A stretch of 64,000 bases of DNA, taken from VRUE01 sp036271315 (GTDB lineage Bacteria > Actinomycetota > Thermoleophilia > Solirubrobacterales > 70-9). The DNA is taken from positions 1 through 64,000 of the forward strand of contig DATBAV010000018.1 of the NCBI GenBank assembly GCA_036271315.1. The letters are read 5' to 3'. This document shows positions 40,542 to 49,224 of the stretch, piece by piece. The notes beneath the pieces are model-generated. The model had not been told where the DNA came from and did no database searches. It worked only from the letters and a program-made list of their open reading frames with translations. Position 1 is the first letter of the stretch, and the number at the start of each line of letters is the position of its first letter. The position numbers were made by a program, and so were the translations under genes.

Positions 40542-40559
40542 CTGACGAATTGTCGTCAG
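40542..40559. promoter_or_regulatory. palindromic operator overlapping the tandem-TetR start
   Basis: CTGACGA (40542-40548) and TCGTCAG (40553-40559) are exact reverse complements around ATTG. The TTG start codon of the regulator (40550-40552) lies inside the palindrome, so binding would block both transcription and, possibly, translation start. It is a likely autoregulatory site. Confidence 0.6.
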
Positions 40560-41869
40560 GGAACAGGTCTAACTCATCGCGAGGCGCGCGAACGCGGAGC
40601 GCTCGCTATCCGCCGCTGAAGCCGGGGCCGGGACTTTCGGCGAAGGAGGTCGCCGCGCACCAGCGCGGGCGGCTGCATGAGGCAATGATCGAGCTCGTTG
40701 GCGAGCACGGGTACAACGCCGTCTCCGTGGAGAAGTTGACCAACCGCGCCCGGGTCTCGAAGCGAGACTTCTACAAGCTCTTCGCCGGCAAGGAAGAGTG
40801 CTTCCTGGCTACCTACGACATCATCGTCAGCCACTCGGTGCGCGGGATCGTCGCCGCCGCGGAGGGCGAGGAGGATTGGCGCGAGCGGCTTCGACTCGGG
40901 TTTCTCGCCTTCGCCGATCAGATCACCAGCGGCCCGGACGCGGCGCGGCTGGCCCTGGTCGAGGCCTTCACCGCCGGTGCCGTCGCGGTCGAGCGGATGC
41001 AGCGTACGAACCGGCTCTTCGAGGCGCTGGTGGCGAAGAACCTCGCCTTCGCCGAGGATGCCCCCCGGCTGCCGCCGCTGGTGGTGAAAGGCATCGTCGC
41101 CGGCGGCGGCCGGTTGGCCCGGGCGCGGCTGCTCTCCGGCCACCCGCGGCGACTGGCGCTCGACGGGGACGAACTGCTGCGGTGGGCCCTTTCTTTCTGC
41201 GACGAGGACGTGGTCCGCCTGCGGGCTCTCGGGGCCGCGGGGGTGCCGCCGTTATCCGAGGCCGCTCCCGTCATGCCGCTGGAGGACGAGCGCGCGCTGA
41301 TCCTGGCAGCCATGGCGGAACTGGCGAGCAAGGAGGGGTACGCGACGCTGACGGTGCCGCGGGTACGCGCCGCCGCCGGTGTCTCCAGGCGCAGTTTCGA
41401 CACTCACTTCGAGGGCGTGGCGGACTGCTTCCTGGCGACGCTCGAGACGCTCAGCGATCGCACCCTCGCCGCAGCGGCGCCCTTCTACCTCACTGCCGAC
41501 GATTGGGCGAGCGGTGTCCACCGAATGATTGTCGACCTCTGTCGGCACCTCGCGCGCGACCCGACATTCACCGGTCTCGCCTTCCTCGAGGTCTTCTCGC
41601 CGGGACCCGAGGCGATCCAATGGCGCAGCGAGATGATCGCCAAGCTGGCGACAGAGCTTCGGCGGGGAGCACCGCCGACTCAACGGCCGAGCGAGTTCGC
41701 GGCGGAAGCGTCGATCGGGGCGATGTGGGGCGTGATCCACCACTTCGTCGCCACCGGGCGCGGCGCGCAGCTGCCGGTTGCGGCGCCGGCGCTCTCCTAC
41801 CTCGCGCTTGCCCCGGCGCTCGGAGGAGCGGCGGCGGTCAGCGTGATAGATAGGAACCACTTTTCCTGA
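40550..41869 (+). CDS. tandem TetR-family regulator (two TetR units in one chain)
   Basis: 439 residues, twice the usual TetR length. The first HTH is near residues 42-88 (LHEAMIELVGEHGYNAVSVE, KLTNRARVSKRDFYKLFAGK). A second is near 248-298 (LILAAMAELASKEGYATLTV, PRVRAAAGVSRRSFDTHFEG). Each is followed by its own helical ligand domain. It could bind DNA as a pseudo-dimer and respond to two ligands. The TTG start overlaps a perfect palindrome. It converges on a SulP transporter gene; the natural target is not obvious apart from itself. Confidence 0.85.
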   Translation: MSSGNRSNSSRGARTRSARYPPLKPGPGLSAKEVAAHQRGRLHEAMIELVGEHGYNAVSVEKLTNRARVSKRDFYKLFAGKEECFLATYDIIVSHSVRGIVAAAEGEEDWRERLRLGFLAFADQITSGPDAARLALVEAFTAGAVAVERMQRTNRLFEALVAKNLAFAEDAPRLPPLVVKGIVAGGGRLARARLLSGHPRRLALDGDELLRWALSFCDEDVVRLRALGAAGVPPLSEAAPVMPLEDERALILAAMAELASKEGYATLTVPRVRAAAGVSRRSFDTHFEGVADCFLATLETLSDRTLAAAAPFYLTADDWASGVHRMIVDLCRHLARDPTFTGLAFLEVFSPGPEAIQWRSEMIAKLATELRRGAPPTQRPSEFAAEASIGAMWGVIHHFVATGRGAQLPVAAPALSYLALAPALGGAAAVSVIDRNHFS

Positions 41870-41938
41870 GTGCTTGTGTAGCTCTGTGTAGAGCTGGATG
41901 CTCGCGTGTGCCGGGCGGGGGGTCGAGCAAGGGAGAGC

Positions 41939-41976
41939 GGGGGCCGGGGTCTGAAGGGATGCAGGCACCGGCCCCC
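41939..41976. terminator. GC-rich hairpin between convergent genes
   Basis: GGGGGCCGG (41939-41947) pairs with CCGGCCCCC (41968-41976) across a 20-base loop, midway between the stops of the tandem TetR and SulP genes. No T-run on either side; it may stop transcripts from both strands. A second small stem (AGCTCT/AGAGCT, 41880-41895) lies just after the TetR stop. Confidence 0.5.
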
Positions 41977-41998
41977 GACAACACCTCGAACGAGGAGG

Positions 41999-43708
41999 TT
42001 AGGAAATCGCCTCCATAGCCGCCTCGATGGAGGGATAGAAGTGATCTTTGTCGAGCGTGTCCATCAGCCCGTAGCGCAGAGTCAGCTCCTTGAGGCGATC
42101 GCGCAGCTCGACGAAGGCGAGGTGTACCCCGGATGCGTTCAGCTCGCGGTCGAGTTGCTCGAGCATCTCCGCCGCGGTGACGTCGACATCGGTGATGGCC
42201 TCGCATTGCAGGACGATCCAATCGGGCTCGCGCTCGCGCGCGAGCCGCCTGATCTCGTCGCGAAACCTTCCCGAGTTGGCGAAGAACAGCGGCGCCTCCC
42301 AGCGATAGACGACAACACCCTGAATCTCGCTGGCGTCAGGGTAGGTGGTGACGTCGTGCCATCCCTCCAACCCCTCGGGGCGTCCCAGGACCGCACCGTG
42401 CGGCCACCAGTTGCGACGGAAGAAGAGGATGATCGCCAGCAGGACCGCAACCACGATTCCCTGCAGGACGCCGAGGAGCACTACTCCGGCGGTGGCCACC
42501 AAAGACACGCCGAGCGCGCTTTTGCGCATCTCGTAATAACGGCGCAGCAGGGGCACGTTCATCAGCGATATCGCTGCGGCGATCACCACCGCCGCGAGCG
42601 CCGCCTGCGGCAGATCGGCGAGCAGTGAGTTGAGGAAGAGAAGGAGGGCCGCGACCAACCCGGCGCCGACCAGCCCGGCCAACTGAGTTTTTGCCCCCGA
42701 CTGCTCGGCGACGGCGGTCCTCGAGCCGCTGGTCGAGACCGCGAACCCCTGGAAGAAGCCGGCCGCCACGTTCGCGACGCCGACGCCGATCATCTCCTGG
42801 TCGGGCTTGACCTCATCTCCGCGCCGGGCCGCAAAGCTGGTCGCGGTCGCGATCGTGTCGGTCAGCGACACCAGCGTGATGCCGAGTGCGGCTAGTAGCA
42901 GCGCTGGGACATCGCCCGCACTCGTCCAGGGAAGGCCGGGGGTGGGCACTCCCTGGGGCAGGGACCCGACCGTCGCGACTCCGTGATCGGCCAGGCCGAA
43001 GGCCGCGGAGACGACGGTGGCCGCCACGACCCCCACGAGGATCGCCGGGAGGCGTTTGGTGACAAGCGGGAGTACGAGCAAGATGCCGAGGACCGCGAGC
43101 CCGAGCACGAGCGTGGCGGTGTGCGTCTGGCCGAGGCCTTCCACGAATGCCTTGACCTCGCTGAGGAACGAGTCGGCGTCGGTCGAGAAGCCGAACAGCT
43201 TCGGCAGCTGTCCGACGACGATCGTGATCCCGAGGCCGTTCATGTAGCCGACCTGCACCTCTTTGGAGAGCAGGTCGGCGACGAACCCGAGCTTGCCGAG
43301 GCCGAGGCCGATCTCGATTAGGCCGACGAAGATCGCGAGCATGCCCGCGAGGACGATCGCCGATCCCGGGTCTCCCACGACCAGAAGGGGCGTGATCGAA
43401 GCGAGGATCAGGGGCGAGATCGAGGAGTCGGGGCCGAGCACCAGGACGCGTGAAGGCCCGAAGAGGGCGTAGCCAACCAGGCAGGCGATCGTCGTGTAGA
43501 GGCCGGTAACCGCCGGCAGTCCGGCGAGCTCCGCATAGGCCATTCCCTGCGGCACCAGGATCGCGGCCAGCACGACTCCCGCGACCAGATCGGGTCGAGC
43601 GGATTGGCCGGGGTACTGCTGGAGGAGCTTGACCCCCGGCACCCAGCGATCCAGCCGGCCGGGGCGGCGAAGTTGCCTTTCTGTATCTACGGACCTGCTC
43701 CCCTGCAT
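41999..43708 (-). CDS. SulP-family anion transporter with STAS domain
   Basis: 569 residues from ATG 43708; the frame extends to 43765 but would then overlap the divergent gene. Ten or more membrane spans, with the SulP signature ARPDLVAGVVLAAILVPQGM and AYAELAGLPAVTGLYTTIAC. The C-terminal STAS domain (about 440-560) has VVVYRWEAPLFFANSGRFRD and the DVDVTAAEMLEQL region, where a Thr replaces the usual regulatory Ser. Members carry sulfate, bicarbonate or dicarboxylates. No neighbour decides the substrate. Confidence 0.92.
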   Translation of the reverse strand: MQGSRSVDTERQLRRPGRLDRWVPGVKLLQQYPGQSARPDLVAGVVLAAILVPQGMAYAELAGLPAVTGLYTTIACLVGYALFGPSRVLVLGPDSSISPLILASITPLLVVGDPGSAIVLAGMLAIFVGLIEIGLGLGKLGFVADLLSKEVQVGYMNGLGITIVVGQLPKLFGFSTDADSFLSEVKAFVEGLGQTHTATLVLGLAVLGILLVLPLVTKRLPAILVGVVAATVVSAAFGLADHGVATVGSLPQGVPTPGLPWTSAGDVPALLLAALGITLVSLTDTIATATSFAARRGDEVKPDQEMIGVGVANVAAGFFQGFAVSTSGSRTAVAEQSGAKTQLAGLVGAGLVAALLLFLNSLLADLPQAALAAVVIAAAISLMNVPLLRRYYEMRKSALGVSLVATAGVVLLGVLQGIVVAVLLAIILFFRRNWWPHGAVLGRPEGLEGWHDVTTYPDASEIQGVVVYRWEAPLFFANSGRFRDEIRRLAREREPDWIVLQCEAITDVDVTAAEMLEQLDRELNASGVHLAFVELRDRLKELTLRYGLMDTLDKDHFYPSIEAAMEAIS

Positions 43709-43748
43709 GACATGCAGCATCCTTTGTCCCCCGGCGTAAATCGAAACT

Positions 43749-44765
43749 ATGGATCGCTTGAACAAACTGTTGGCCCTCGCAACCGGCGTTGCCGGGATGG
43801 TCGTTTACGTCTACGTCCTCGGCGGGCTCGTGGTCTGGGCTCGCCTCACGGCTTCGCGCCTGTATACCGACAGTGCCGTCGACGCCCTGGGCAGCAAAAG
43901 CCTGCTCGCCACCGGACTCGAGGTCGTCGTCTTTGAGATTGGCGTCCTGGCTTTGCTCAGCGGGCTGGCATGGTTCCTATGGCGGCGTTTCAGCGTCACC
44001 CGCGAATCGTCGAGCGAGAGTAGGAAAGGACCGATTCGGGTCGGTTGGCTGATCGTTCAGGGCCTCCTCGTCGCTTTTGTCGTCGCGTGCCTGCTGGCGA
44101 TCCTGTCGCTACCACCCCTCCTGTCGCTCGTCCCCGCTGCCGCCTGGGTGGGCGCCGGGCTGACGTTCGAGGAGTCGGACTTCTTTCAGATCGCACGCAA
44201 CCGGTGGTTGAGCTGGGGCCTCGGGCTGGCGGTGGCGATTTGCGCCGTGCTCTTCAGCGCGGCCGCTCCCGGAATCTCGGCGCTGATCCTCTTCGCGCTG
44301 GTCAGAAACAACGTCTGGTTCGAAGAATGTCTCAGCAGCGAGAAAAGCAGCCGCTTGATCGCGCCGATCCTCACGCTGTCGGTGGCTCTCAGCGTCATCG
44401 TCCTCGCTTTCCTGACGACTCCGCCGGTGACATTCGACCGGGTCGTGGTCGTCGAGAAGGACGGCAGCACGGTCGAGGGCGGCTATGTCGCTCGGTCAGG
44501 AGACGGTGTCTTCGTTGCGACCTGTAAGCAGTTTCGCGACGATCCGCACCGCTCGAAGAAACCTCGTCTACAGGTCATCCCGAACGACTCGGTGAAGCAG
44601 CTGACCTTCGGCGGCGACAGGTACGCGATAGACAACGGAAAACGGCCCTCCCTGCTCGATCTCGGCCTTCGCCTCTTCTCGCAGGACCCGATCGAAGAGC
44701 ACCTTCCCGGCTGGCGGCCCAGCGTGCGGGGAAAGTTGGAAGTGTGCGACACGAGGATGCATTGA
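43749..44765 (+). CDS. polytopic membrane protein of unknown function
   Basis: 338 residues with about five membrane helices (GVAGMVVYVYVLGGLVVWAR, LEVVVFEIGVLALLSGLAWF, WLIVQGLLVAFVVACLLAIL, two more up to about residue 225). A C-terminal soluble part of about 110 residues (VVVEKDGSTVEGGYVARSGD) looks like a small beta-rich domain outside or inside the membrane. No family recognised. Divergent from the SulP gene with only 40 bases between, so their promoters must overlap. Confidence 0.7.
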   Translation: MDRLNKLLALATGVAGMVVYVYVLGGLVVWARLTASRLYTDSAVDALGSKSLLATGLEVVVFEIGVLALLSGLAWFLWRRFSVTRESSSESRKGPIRVGWLIVQGLLVAFVVACLLAILSLPPLLSLVPAAAWVGAGLTFEESDFFQIARNRWLSWGLGLAVAICAVLFSAAAPGISALILFALVRNNVWFEECLSSEKSSRLIAPILTLSVALSVIVLAFLTTPPVTFDRVVVVEKDGSTVEGGYVARSGDGVFVATCKQFRDDPHRSKKPRLQVIPNDSVKQLTFGGDRYAIDNGKRPSLLDLGLRLFSQDPIEEHLPGWRPSVRGKLEVCDTRMH

Positions 44766-44860
44766 CCTGCCTTTATCGACTTAGACACACTTTGCCGCTC
44801 TGCCGGCATCTATGGTCGCGATGATCGGGTCGATGAGTGTCAACCGTTGGGGGGCTGGCG

Positions 44861-45985
44861 ATGGCGGGAACGATTTTCAGGAACTTGGGGCGTCGCAGGG
44901 TTGGGGCGGTAGCACTCGCGCTGCTTGGAGCTTTGCTGCTGGCGGTGCCGGCGGGCGCCGCGGCCTGCGGGGAAGAAGGCCCTGAGGACACGGGCCCGTT
45001 GGTCACCGAAGCGAAGCTCACGCCGGCCAATCTGCCACCTGAAGGCGGAACCGGGGTCATCTCGGCCCGGGTCGAAGACGACTGCGGCGTGCAGCAGGTG
45101 TACGCCGAAATCAACAGCACGGAAGGCATGTACATCGGCTTCCAGCTGCTCCCCACCGAAGCCCTCAACAGCAACTCGGCCATCTATCGGGGCGAATTCC
45201 AGGTGCCGGCCAACTTCCAGGAATGGGAAGTGGGCTACCAGGGGAACGTCTCCGCCGAGGACACCAACGGCGCCTTCGCCGAAGCCTACGCCGGCGAGAT
45301 CGACGTCGCCGGGTTGCCGCCGTTCGACGAACCGCCCTATATCTCCACGGCATCGTCGGCGCCGAGCGTGTGGGGCGCCTGGGGCGGCACGACCAGGATC
45401 AGCGTCGAAGCGAGCGACACCCGCAGCCTCGCCAGTGTCTACGCGGTCGTCACCAATCCCGACGACAGCGAAACCGAAATTTCGCTGGGAGCCACCTCTT
45501 TCACCCACTTCGAAGGCGTACTGGAACTGCCGGCAAACTTCACCGGCGAGTCCCAGATCTACTCGGTGGCGGTTTTCGCCGAAGACGACATCGGTCAGAC
45601 CACCGGCGCCTACGGCGGAGCGATCGCAGTGGAACCGAAAGGCACTCCGCATCCCGGTCAGCTCACGCTCGAGCCGAGCGCCCTCCACTTCGGACCGGTT
45701 TCGCTCGGCCAGGAGGCGTCGGAAAGCGTTGTCCTCAGCAACACCGGCAAGCCCGGGTCGCCGCCGGTCTCTGGCTTCCTGCGGACCTCAGACCCGCAGT
45801 TCTCCCTCCCGGGGGCCTCGGACGAAGGTCTCTCCTTCACCCTCAAAGCGGGCGAGAAACGGGTCGTGGCCGTGGATTTCCACCCATCGGCAAAGGGCCA
45901 GCAGGTCGGGCGGCTCGCCCTGGCCAGAGCGGACGGAAGGCAGCCGAACAAAGGCGTGTCGCTGCTTGGCTGGGGGGTTAAATAA
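44861..45985 (+). CDS. secreted protein with HYDIN/ASPM-SPD-2-like (choice-of-anchor D) domain
   Basis: 374 residues from ATG 44861; signal peptide to about residue 33 (RVGAVALALLGALLLAVPAG). Residues 40-255 are two similar beta-rich units (the first with EGMYIGFQLLPTEALNSN, the second with TRISVEASDTRSLASVYAVV). The C-terminal 100 residues start LTLEPSALHFGPVSLGQEAS with VVLSNTG, the ASH/HYDIN-type domain found in bacterial surface proteins. Glu codons are biased to GAA. Likely an exported structural or binding protein; role unknown. Confidence 0.78.
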   Translation: MAGTIFRNLGRRRVGAVALALLGALLLAVPAGAAACGEEGPEDTGPLVTEAKLTPANLPPEGGTGVISARVEDDCGVQQVYAEINSTEGMYIGFQLLPTEALNSNSAIYRGEFQVPANFQEWEVGYQGNVSAEDTNGAFAEAYAGEIDVAGLPPFDEPPYISTASSAPSVWGAWGGTTRISVEASDTRSLASVYAVVTNPDDSETEISLGATSFTHFEGVLELPANFTGESQIYSVAVFAEDDIGQTTGAYGGAIAVEPKGTPHPGQLTLEPSALHFGPVSLGQEASESVVLSNTGKPGSPPVSGFLRTSDPQFSLPGASDEGLSFTLKAGEKRVVAVDFHPSAKGQQVGRLALARADGRQPNKGVSLLGWGVK

Positions 45986-46119
45986 GCCCAGATAAACAGC
46001 GGTTACACCGGGAAAATCTTGACTGCAGAGATCAAAAATGGCGAGCTTGGAGCTATCCTCTGCCCGTAACCTTTAACATTTATAAGTCAAGAAATACTTA
46101 ACGATCCCATACCGCATCC

Positions 46120-46155
46120 GATGAACGGCCAAGCCGGCCGTGGATGAACGGCCAA
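46120..46155 (+). repeat. 13-bp direct repeat
   Basis: GATGAACGGCCAA occurs at 46120-46132 and again at 46143-46155, 23 bp apart, in the 170-base AT-rich gap before a small gene. The copies are exact. It may be a tandem regulator site or a short duplication. Confidence 0.5.
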
Positions 46156-46156
46156 A

Positions 46157-46684
46157 TTGCGGTTTGGACTGAGACGCTCCCTACCCGACGTGGAGAATCC
46201 GCCAAAAACTTCGCCCTGCACCAGGGGTGAGCTCGCCATCAAGCCAGAGCCCCCTGCGGTGATGCTGGGCGGTTTCGCTCTCGACGTCCTCGACGCCGCG
46301 ACTTCTTCAAAGGGTTGGTCCCCCGAGCAGACCGTCGAGCGCGCGATTCGCGCCTATCTCGACGACCGCGAGCTGCGCCCGCCGGGCTGGGCTTGCCTTC
46401 CCCTACCCGAGCGGGAATCCAATCGAGTTGGTGGCCCAACGGTTGAGGTCGGACTGCCCGACGGCAGCAGGGAGGACATCGCCGCCGAGGCCGAGGCACA
46501 GGGAGTTGCCCTGGCGGAGGTCGTGGCGCACGTGCTGATGTATTTCTGGGCTGCCGAGTGCCCTCCCACCGCCGCGCCGGAAGAGAGCGGCGATGGGTTA
46601 CGGGAGGACGCTGACGTCAAGGTCCCGGCGGCGGGGCAACGACTGGCGCGGCACCGCACTTTGCGAGGGACCTCCGGAGGTTGA
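46157..46684 (+). CDS. hypothetical protein with helical RHH-like segment
   Basis: 175 residues from a TTG start. PPAVMLGGFALDVLDAATSS and GWSPEQTVERAIRAYLDDRE look like helical segments of the kind found in ribbon-helix-helix or antitoxin-like proteins, followed by PPGWACLPLPERES and a second helical block (DGSREDIAAEAEAQGVALAE). The last 20 residues overlap the 3' end of the converging sigma factor gene by 68 bases. The start is uncertain (ATG at 46262 is an alternative). No function assigned. Confidence 0.5.
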   Translation: MRFGLRRSLPDVENPPKTSPCTRGELAIKPEPPAVMLGGFALDVLDAATSSKGWSPEQTVERAIRAYLDDRELRPPGWACLPLPERESNRVGGPTVEVGLPDGSREDIAAEAEAQGVALAEVVAHVLMYFWAAECPPTAAPEESGDGLREDADVKVPAAGQRLARHRTLRGTSGG

Positions 46685-47237
46685 GCCGCCCGCGGTGATG
46701 CAGGCCGTGGATCGAGCTTTCGGTTTTCCCCAGCATGCCGGCGATCTCCGGTGGCGTGAAGCCGCGGATGTGCCTGAGCACGATCACGTCGCGCTGTTCC
46801 TTGGGTAGGGAGTCAAGCGCGCGGCAGATGTCGCGACGCCGTTCGTGTTCGAGCTGTCCGTGCTCGCTGTAGAGGTAGAGCTCATCGCAGGGAACCGCCC
46901 GGCGGGTCCGCAGATAGTCGTAGGCGCAGTTGCGGGCGACCCGGCGAATCCAGGCCGCAAACGGAACCGCATCGCGCGGGCTGTACTGGTCGATTACCGC
47001 GATCAGCTTGATGAAGACTTCCTGGGCGATGTCTTCGGCTTCGTGAGAATCCTTGACCACGCCCTTCACGCAAAGCAGGACCTCCGCCGCGTAGCAGGTG
47101 TAGAGGAAGCGGATCGCGTCCATGTCTCCCTCTTGAGCGGCCGTGATGGCTGCCCGAACGAGATCGGCGTCCCCTGCCTCCGTTTCACCGCAATCGGCTT
47201 CGACGGTCGAGATTGGCTCGCTACGACTGGTTCCCAA
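46617..47237 (-). CDS. ECF-type sigma factor
   Basis: 206 residues from a TTG start. Region 2: AIRFLYTCYAAEVLLCVKGV, the DSHEAEDIAQEVFIKLIAVI segment, and FAAWIRRVARNCAYDYLRTR. Region 4: LDSLPKEQRDVIVLRHIRGF and PPEIAGMLGKTESSIHGLHH followed by RGRLNLRR. No anti-sigma gene is adjacent. It is divergent from the secreted protein that opens the lasso-peptide operon, so it is a candidate regulator of that operon. Its 3' end overlaps a converging small gene. Confidence 0.88.
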   Translation of the reverse strand: MGTSRSEPISTVEADCGETEAGDADLVRAAITAAQEGDMDAIRFLYTCYAAEVLLCVKGVVKDSHEAEDIAQEVFIKLIAVIDQYSPRDAVPFAAWIRRVARNCAYDYLRTRRAVPCDELYLYSEHGQLEHERRRDICRALDSLPKEQRDVIVLRHIRGFTPPEIAGMLGKTESSIHGLHHRGRLNLRRSLAKCGAAPVVAPPPGP

Positions 47238-47300
47238 AATGCGATCGGCCCCCCGTCTTTATGTGGATGACGATTTTCCTGCTCGACGGAAATCATCAGA

Positions 47301-47318
47301 GCGCAATCCCCATTGCGC
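47301..47318. repeat. perfect 7-bp hairpin in the divergent sigma/secreted-protein gap
   Basis: GCGCAAT (47301-47307) and ATTGCGC (47312-47318) pair around CCCC. The 230-base gap (47238-47467) is AT-rich for this genome and contains no gene; it must hold the promoters of both the sigma factor and the lasso operon. This palindrome is the only clear structure in it. Confidence 0.45.
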
Positions 47319-47467
47319 CTTGTTAAAGAAGAGCCAAAACTAGTCCAAAAATCCCCCTTTGCAACAAATTGCCGCTCTATCCGAAGAATTTCATCCTCTC
47401 TGTCGCCTGATCGGAGAACGCGCTCGACTGATCGGAAGAAATTTGAGGCAGCCGCCGTTAGGGCGCC

Positions 47468-48280
47468 ATGCCACCGTGCTCGAGAAGACAAACACGCCTC
47501 CTGTCGTCGATGCTGCTCGCGGTCTCGTTGCTCTTGGCGACCGCATCCGGGGCTCGAGCCGCCACCCCGATCGAAGGGGTCTGGTCCTTCAACGGCGGTC
47601 GGATCGCGATCCAAAGTGCCCAGCCAGGTCAGTTCACCGGCACCGTGGTGGCGCCGACGACGTTCTCGCTCTGCACCCACCCGGTGGGCGAAGAAATCTG
47701 GACGCAGATGGCCAAGCAGCCAGATGGCTCCTACTGGGGCCTGCACCAGTGGTTCTTCGAAACGAGCGAATGCGTCCGCAACCCGGCGCTCGGCCAAACT
47801 GCCTGGAGGGTTCTCCAGAGCGCAGGGGGGCGCTATCTGCGCGCCTGCTTCAGCGAACCCGGCAGCGGCCTGCAGCCGACGATCTCGCCGGACGGCGTGG
47901 TTGAGAACGCGACCTTCGGCTGCGTCGACTCGGCCCTGGTCTCCGCGGTCCCGGATTTCTCTTCCACGCATCTCTCGCGCTACGTCTCCCTTCCGGCCAG
48001 CAAAGGCTGCCTGGGGCGCCGAAAGCTGCGGATCCACATCCACGACCCGGAGAACGATCCGATCAAAACGGTCGTCGTCACCCTCTCGGGCGGTGGCGTT
48101 TCGCGCAAGGCAAAGGTCAAGCAGGAGGAGGACGGTGCGGTCGCGATAGCGAATCTGGGTGGGTTCTCCAGCGGGGTTGTGACGGTAAGGGTGCAGCTCA
48201 CGACCATCCTCGGCCAGCACCTCTCAGGCAAACGCCGCTACAAGCGCTGCACGACCGCCAAGCACCGCCGAAAGAACTGA
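47468..48280 (+). CDS. secreted protein opening the lasso operon
   Basis: 270 residues. Signal peptide to about residue 32 (LSSMLLAVSLLLATASGARA). The mature part is beta-rich with several Cys (SLCTHPVG, SECVRNP, RACFSEPG, TFGCVDS, KGCLGRRK). GVWSFNGGRIAIQSAQPGQF and WFFETSEC-type motifs occur in Solirubrobacterales exported proteins. Its stop overlaps the start of the first kinase gene as TGATG, so it is translationally coupled to the lasso-peptide genes. Whether it has a role with the peptide (sensor, immunity, carrier) is unknown. Confidence 0.75.
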   Translation: MPPCSRRQTRLLSSMLLAVSLLLATASGARAATPIEGVWSFNGGRIAIQSAQPGQFTGTVVAPTTFSLCTHPVGEEIWTQMAKQPDGSYWGLHQWFFETSECVRNPALGQTAWRVLQSAGGRYLRACFSEPGSGLQPTISPDGVVENATFGCVDSALVSAVPDFSSTHLSRYVSLPASKGCLGRRKLRIHIHDPENDPIKTVVVTLSGGGVSRKAKVKQEEDGAVAIANLGGFSSGVVTVRVQLTTILGQHLSGKRRYKRCTTAKHRRKN

Positions 48281-49224
48281 TGGTCGAGCGCTTCCCTGCC
48301 TTCGGTCTCTCCGTAGAGGCGAGATTTCCGCTTCCGATCGATTCGACCCCCACCGATTCCGAGCTTCCACGGGTGGCGCTGGAGATGGAGCCGGCCGCCC
48401 GACTCGAGTCGAGCTGGAGCGGCTCCGCCTCGCCGAAAGCGTGGCGGGGAAGGCTGGGCGACGACCAGGTGTTCGCGATCGAGCGGGGCCGCGAGGGCGA
48501 TCTGCTCTTCCGCTACGGCGCGCGGGCGCGCTTCCACCTTGACGCGAAGCGCCGGCGCCTCGGCTGCGCGCCAAGCGACCCCGCCGGTGCCGCTTGGCGC
48601 CGGATGCTGCTCACCAGGGTGCTGCCAAACGTCGGCATCGCGCACGGTTACGAGGCGCTTCACGCCAGCGCCGTGCTGACCGACCGCGGGGTGGTGGCGA
48701 TCGCGGCTGCCAGCGGAACGGGCAAGTCGACCCTGGCGCTGGAGCTGGTGAAGCGTGGCTGGCCGCTGTTCGCCGACGACACCGTGGTCCTCGGTCGTCG
48801 CGGCGAGACGATCGAGGCGTACCCGGCGGCGCCGTTCGTCAACCTGCCGGCCGCCGCCGGCGACGTGCGCTCGCTGGGCACGGATCTTGGCCTGGTCGAC
48901 GGCGAGCGCTGGGTTGCCGTGGCCAACCCCGCCGGCGCCGCGGCCGAGGTGGCGGCGATCGTCTTGCTGGAGCGGGAGCCGGGGCAGCTTCTCGGCGCCG
49001 GTCCGGCGGGCGGCTCGCCGCTGGTGCTGGCCCCGTTCATGCTGGGCTTGCCCGACGACGAGGGCCGCGATTCGGCCCGTTTCGCCCTTTACGCCGACCT
49101 CGTCGAACGCGCTCAGCTGCTGCGCCTGACCGCCGATGCCGCGCTGCGACCGGCCGACCTCGCCGAGATGCTCGAACGCGCCCTCGGGCTCACCTCCCGA
49201 GTGCCGGTTGAGGAGGCCGCATGA
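48280..49224 (+). CDS. HprK-like kinase 1 of the lasso cluster
   Basis: 314 residues. The C-terminal half is an HPr-kinase/phosphorylase-like fold: His128 in EALHASAVL, P-loop AAASGTGKST (Lys149), and the Asp pair at 166-167 in LFADDTVVL, followed by NLPAAAGDV. The N-terminal 120 residues are the usual divergent domain. Homologues in known lasso-peptide clusters phosphorylate a serine of the peptide (paeninodin-type kinases). It is coupled to the secreted protein upstream and overlaps the ABC gene by ATGA. The key residues sit at exactly the same numbers as in the second kinase gene at 51558, suggesting duplication. Confidence 0.82.
   Translation: MVERFPAFGLSVEARFPLPIDSTPTDSELPRVALEMEPAARLESSWSGSASPKAWRGRLGDDQVFAIERGREGDLLFRYGARARFHLDAKRRRLGCAPSDPAGAAWRRMLLTRVLPNVGIAHGYEALHASAVLTDRGVVAIAAASGTGKSTLALELVKRGWPLFADDTVVLGRRGETIEAYPAAPFVNLPAAAGDVRSLGTDLGLVDGERWVAVANPAGAAAEVAAIVLLEREPGQLLGAGPAGGSPLVLAPFMLGLPDDEGRDSARFALYADLVERAQLLRLTADAALRPADLAEMLERALGLTSRVPVEEAA

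Noticed and set aside
48280..49224. Reading kinase 1 as a true HPr kinase of the PTS system
   Set aside because: No HPr or PTS genes nearby, divergent N-terminal domain, and its place in a lasso operon fits the lasso-kinase group better.
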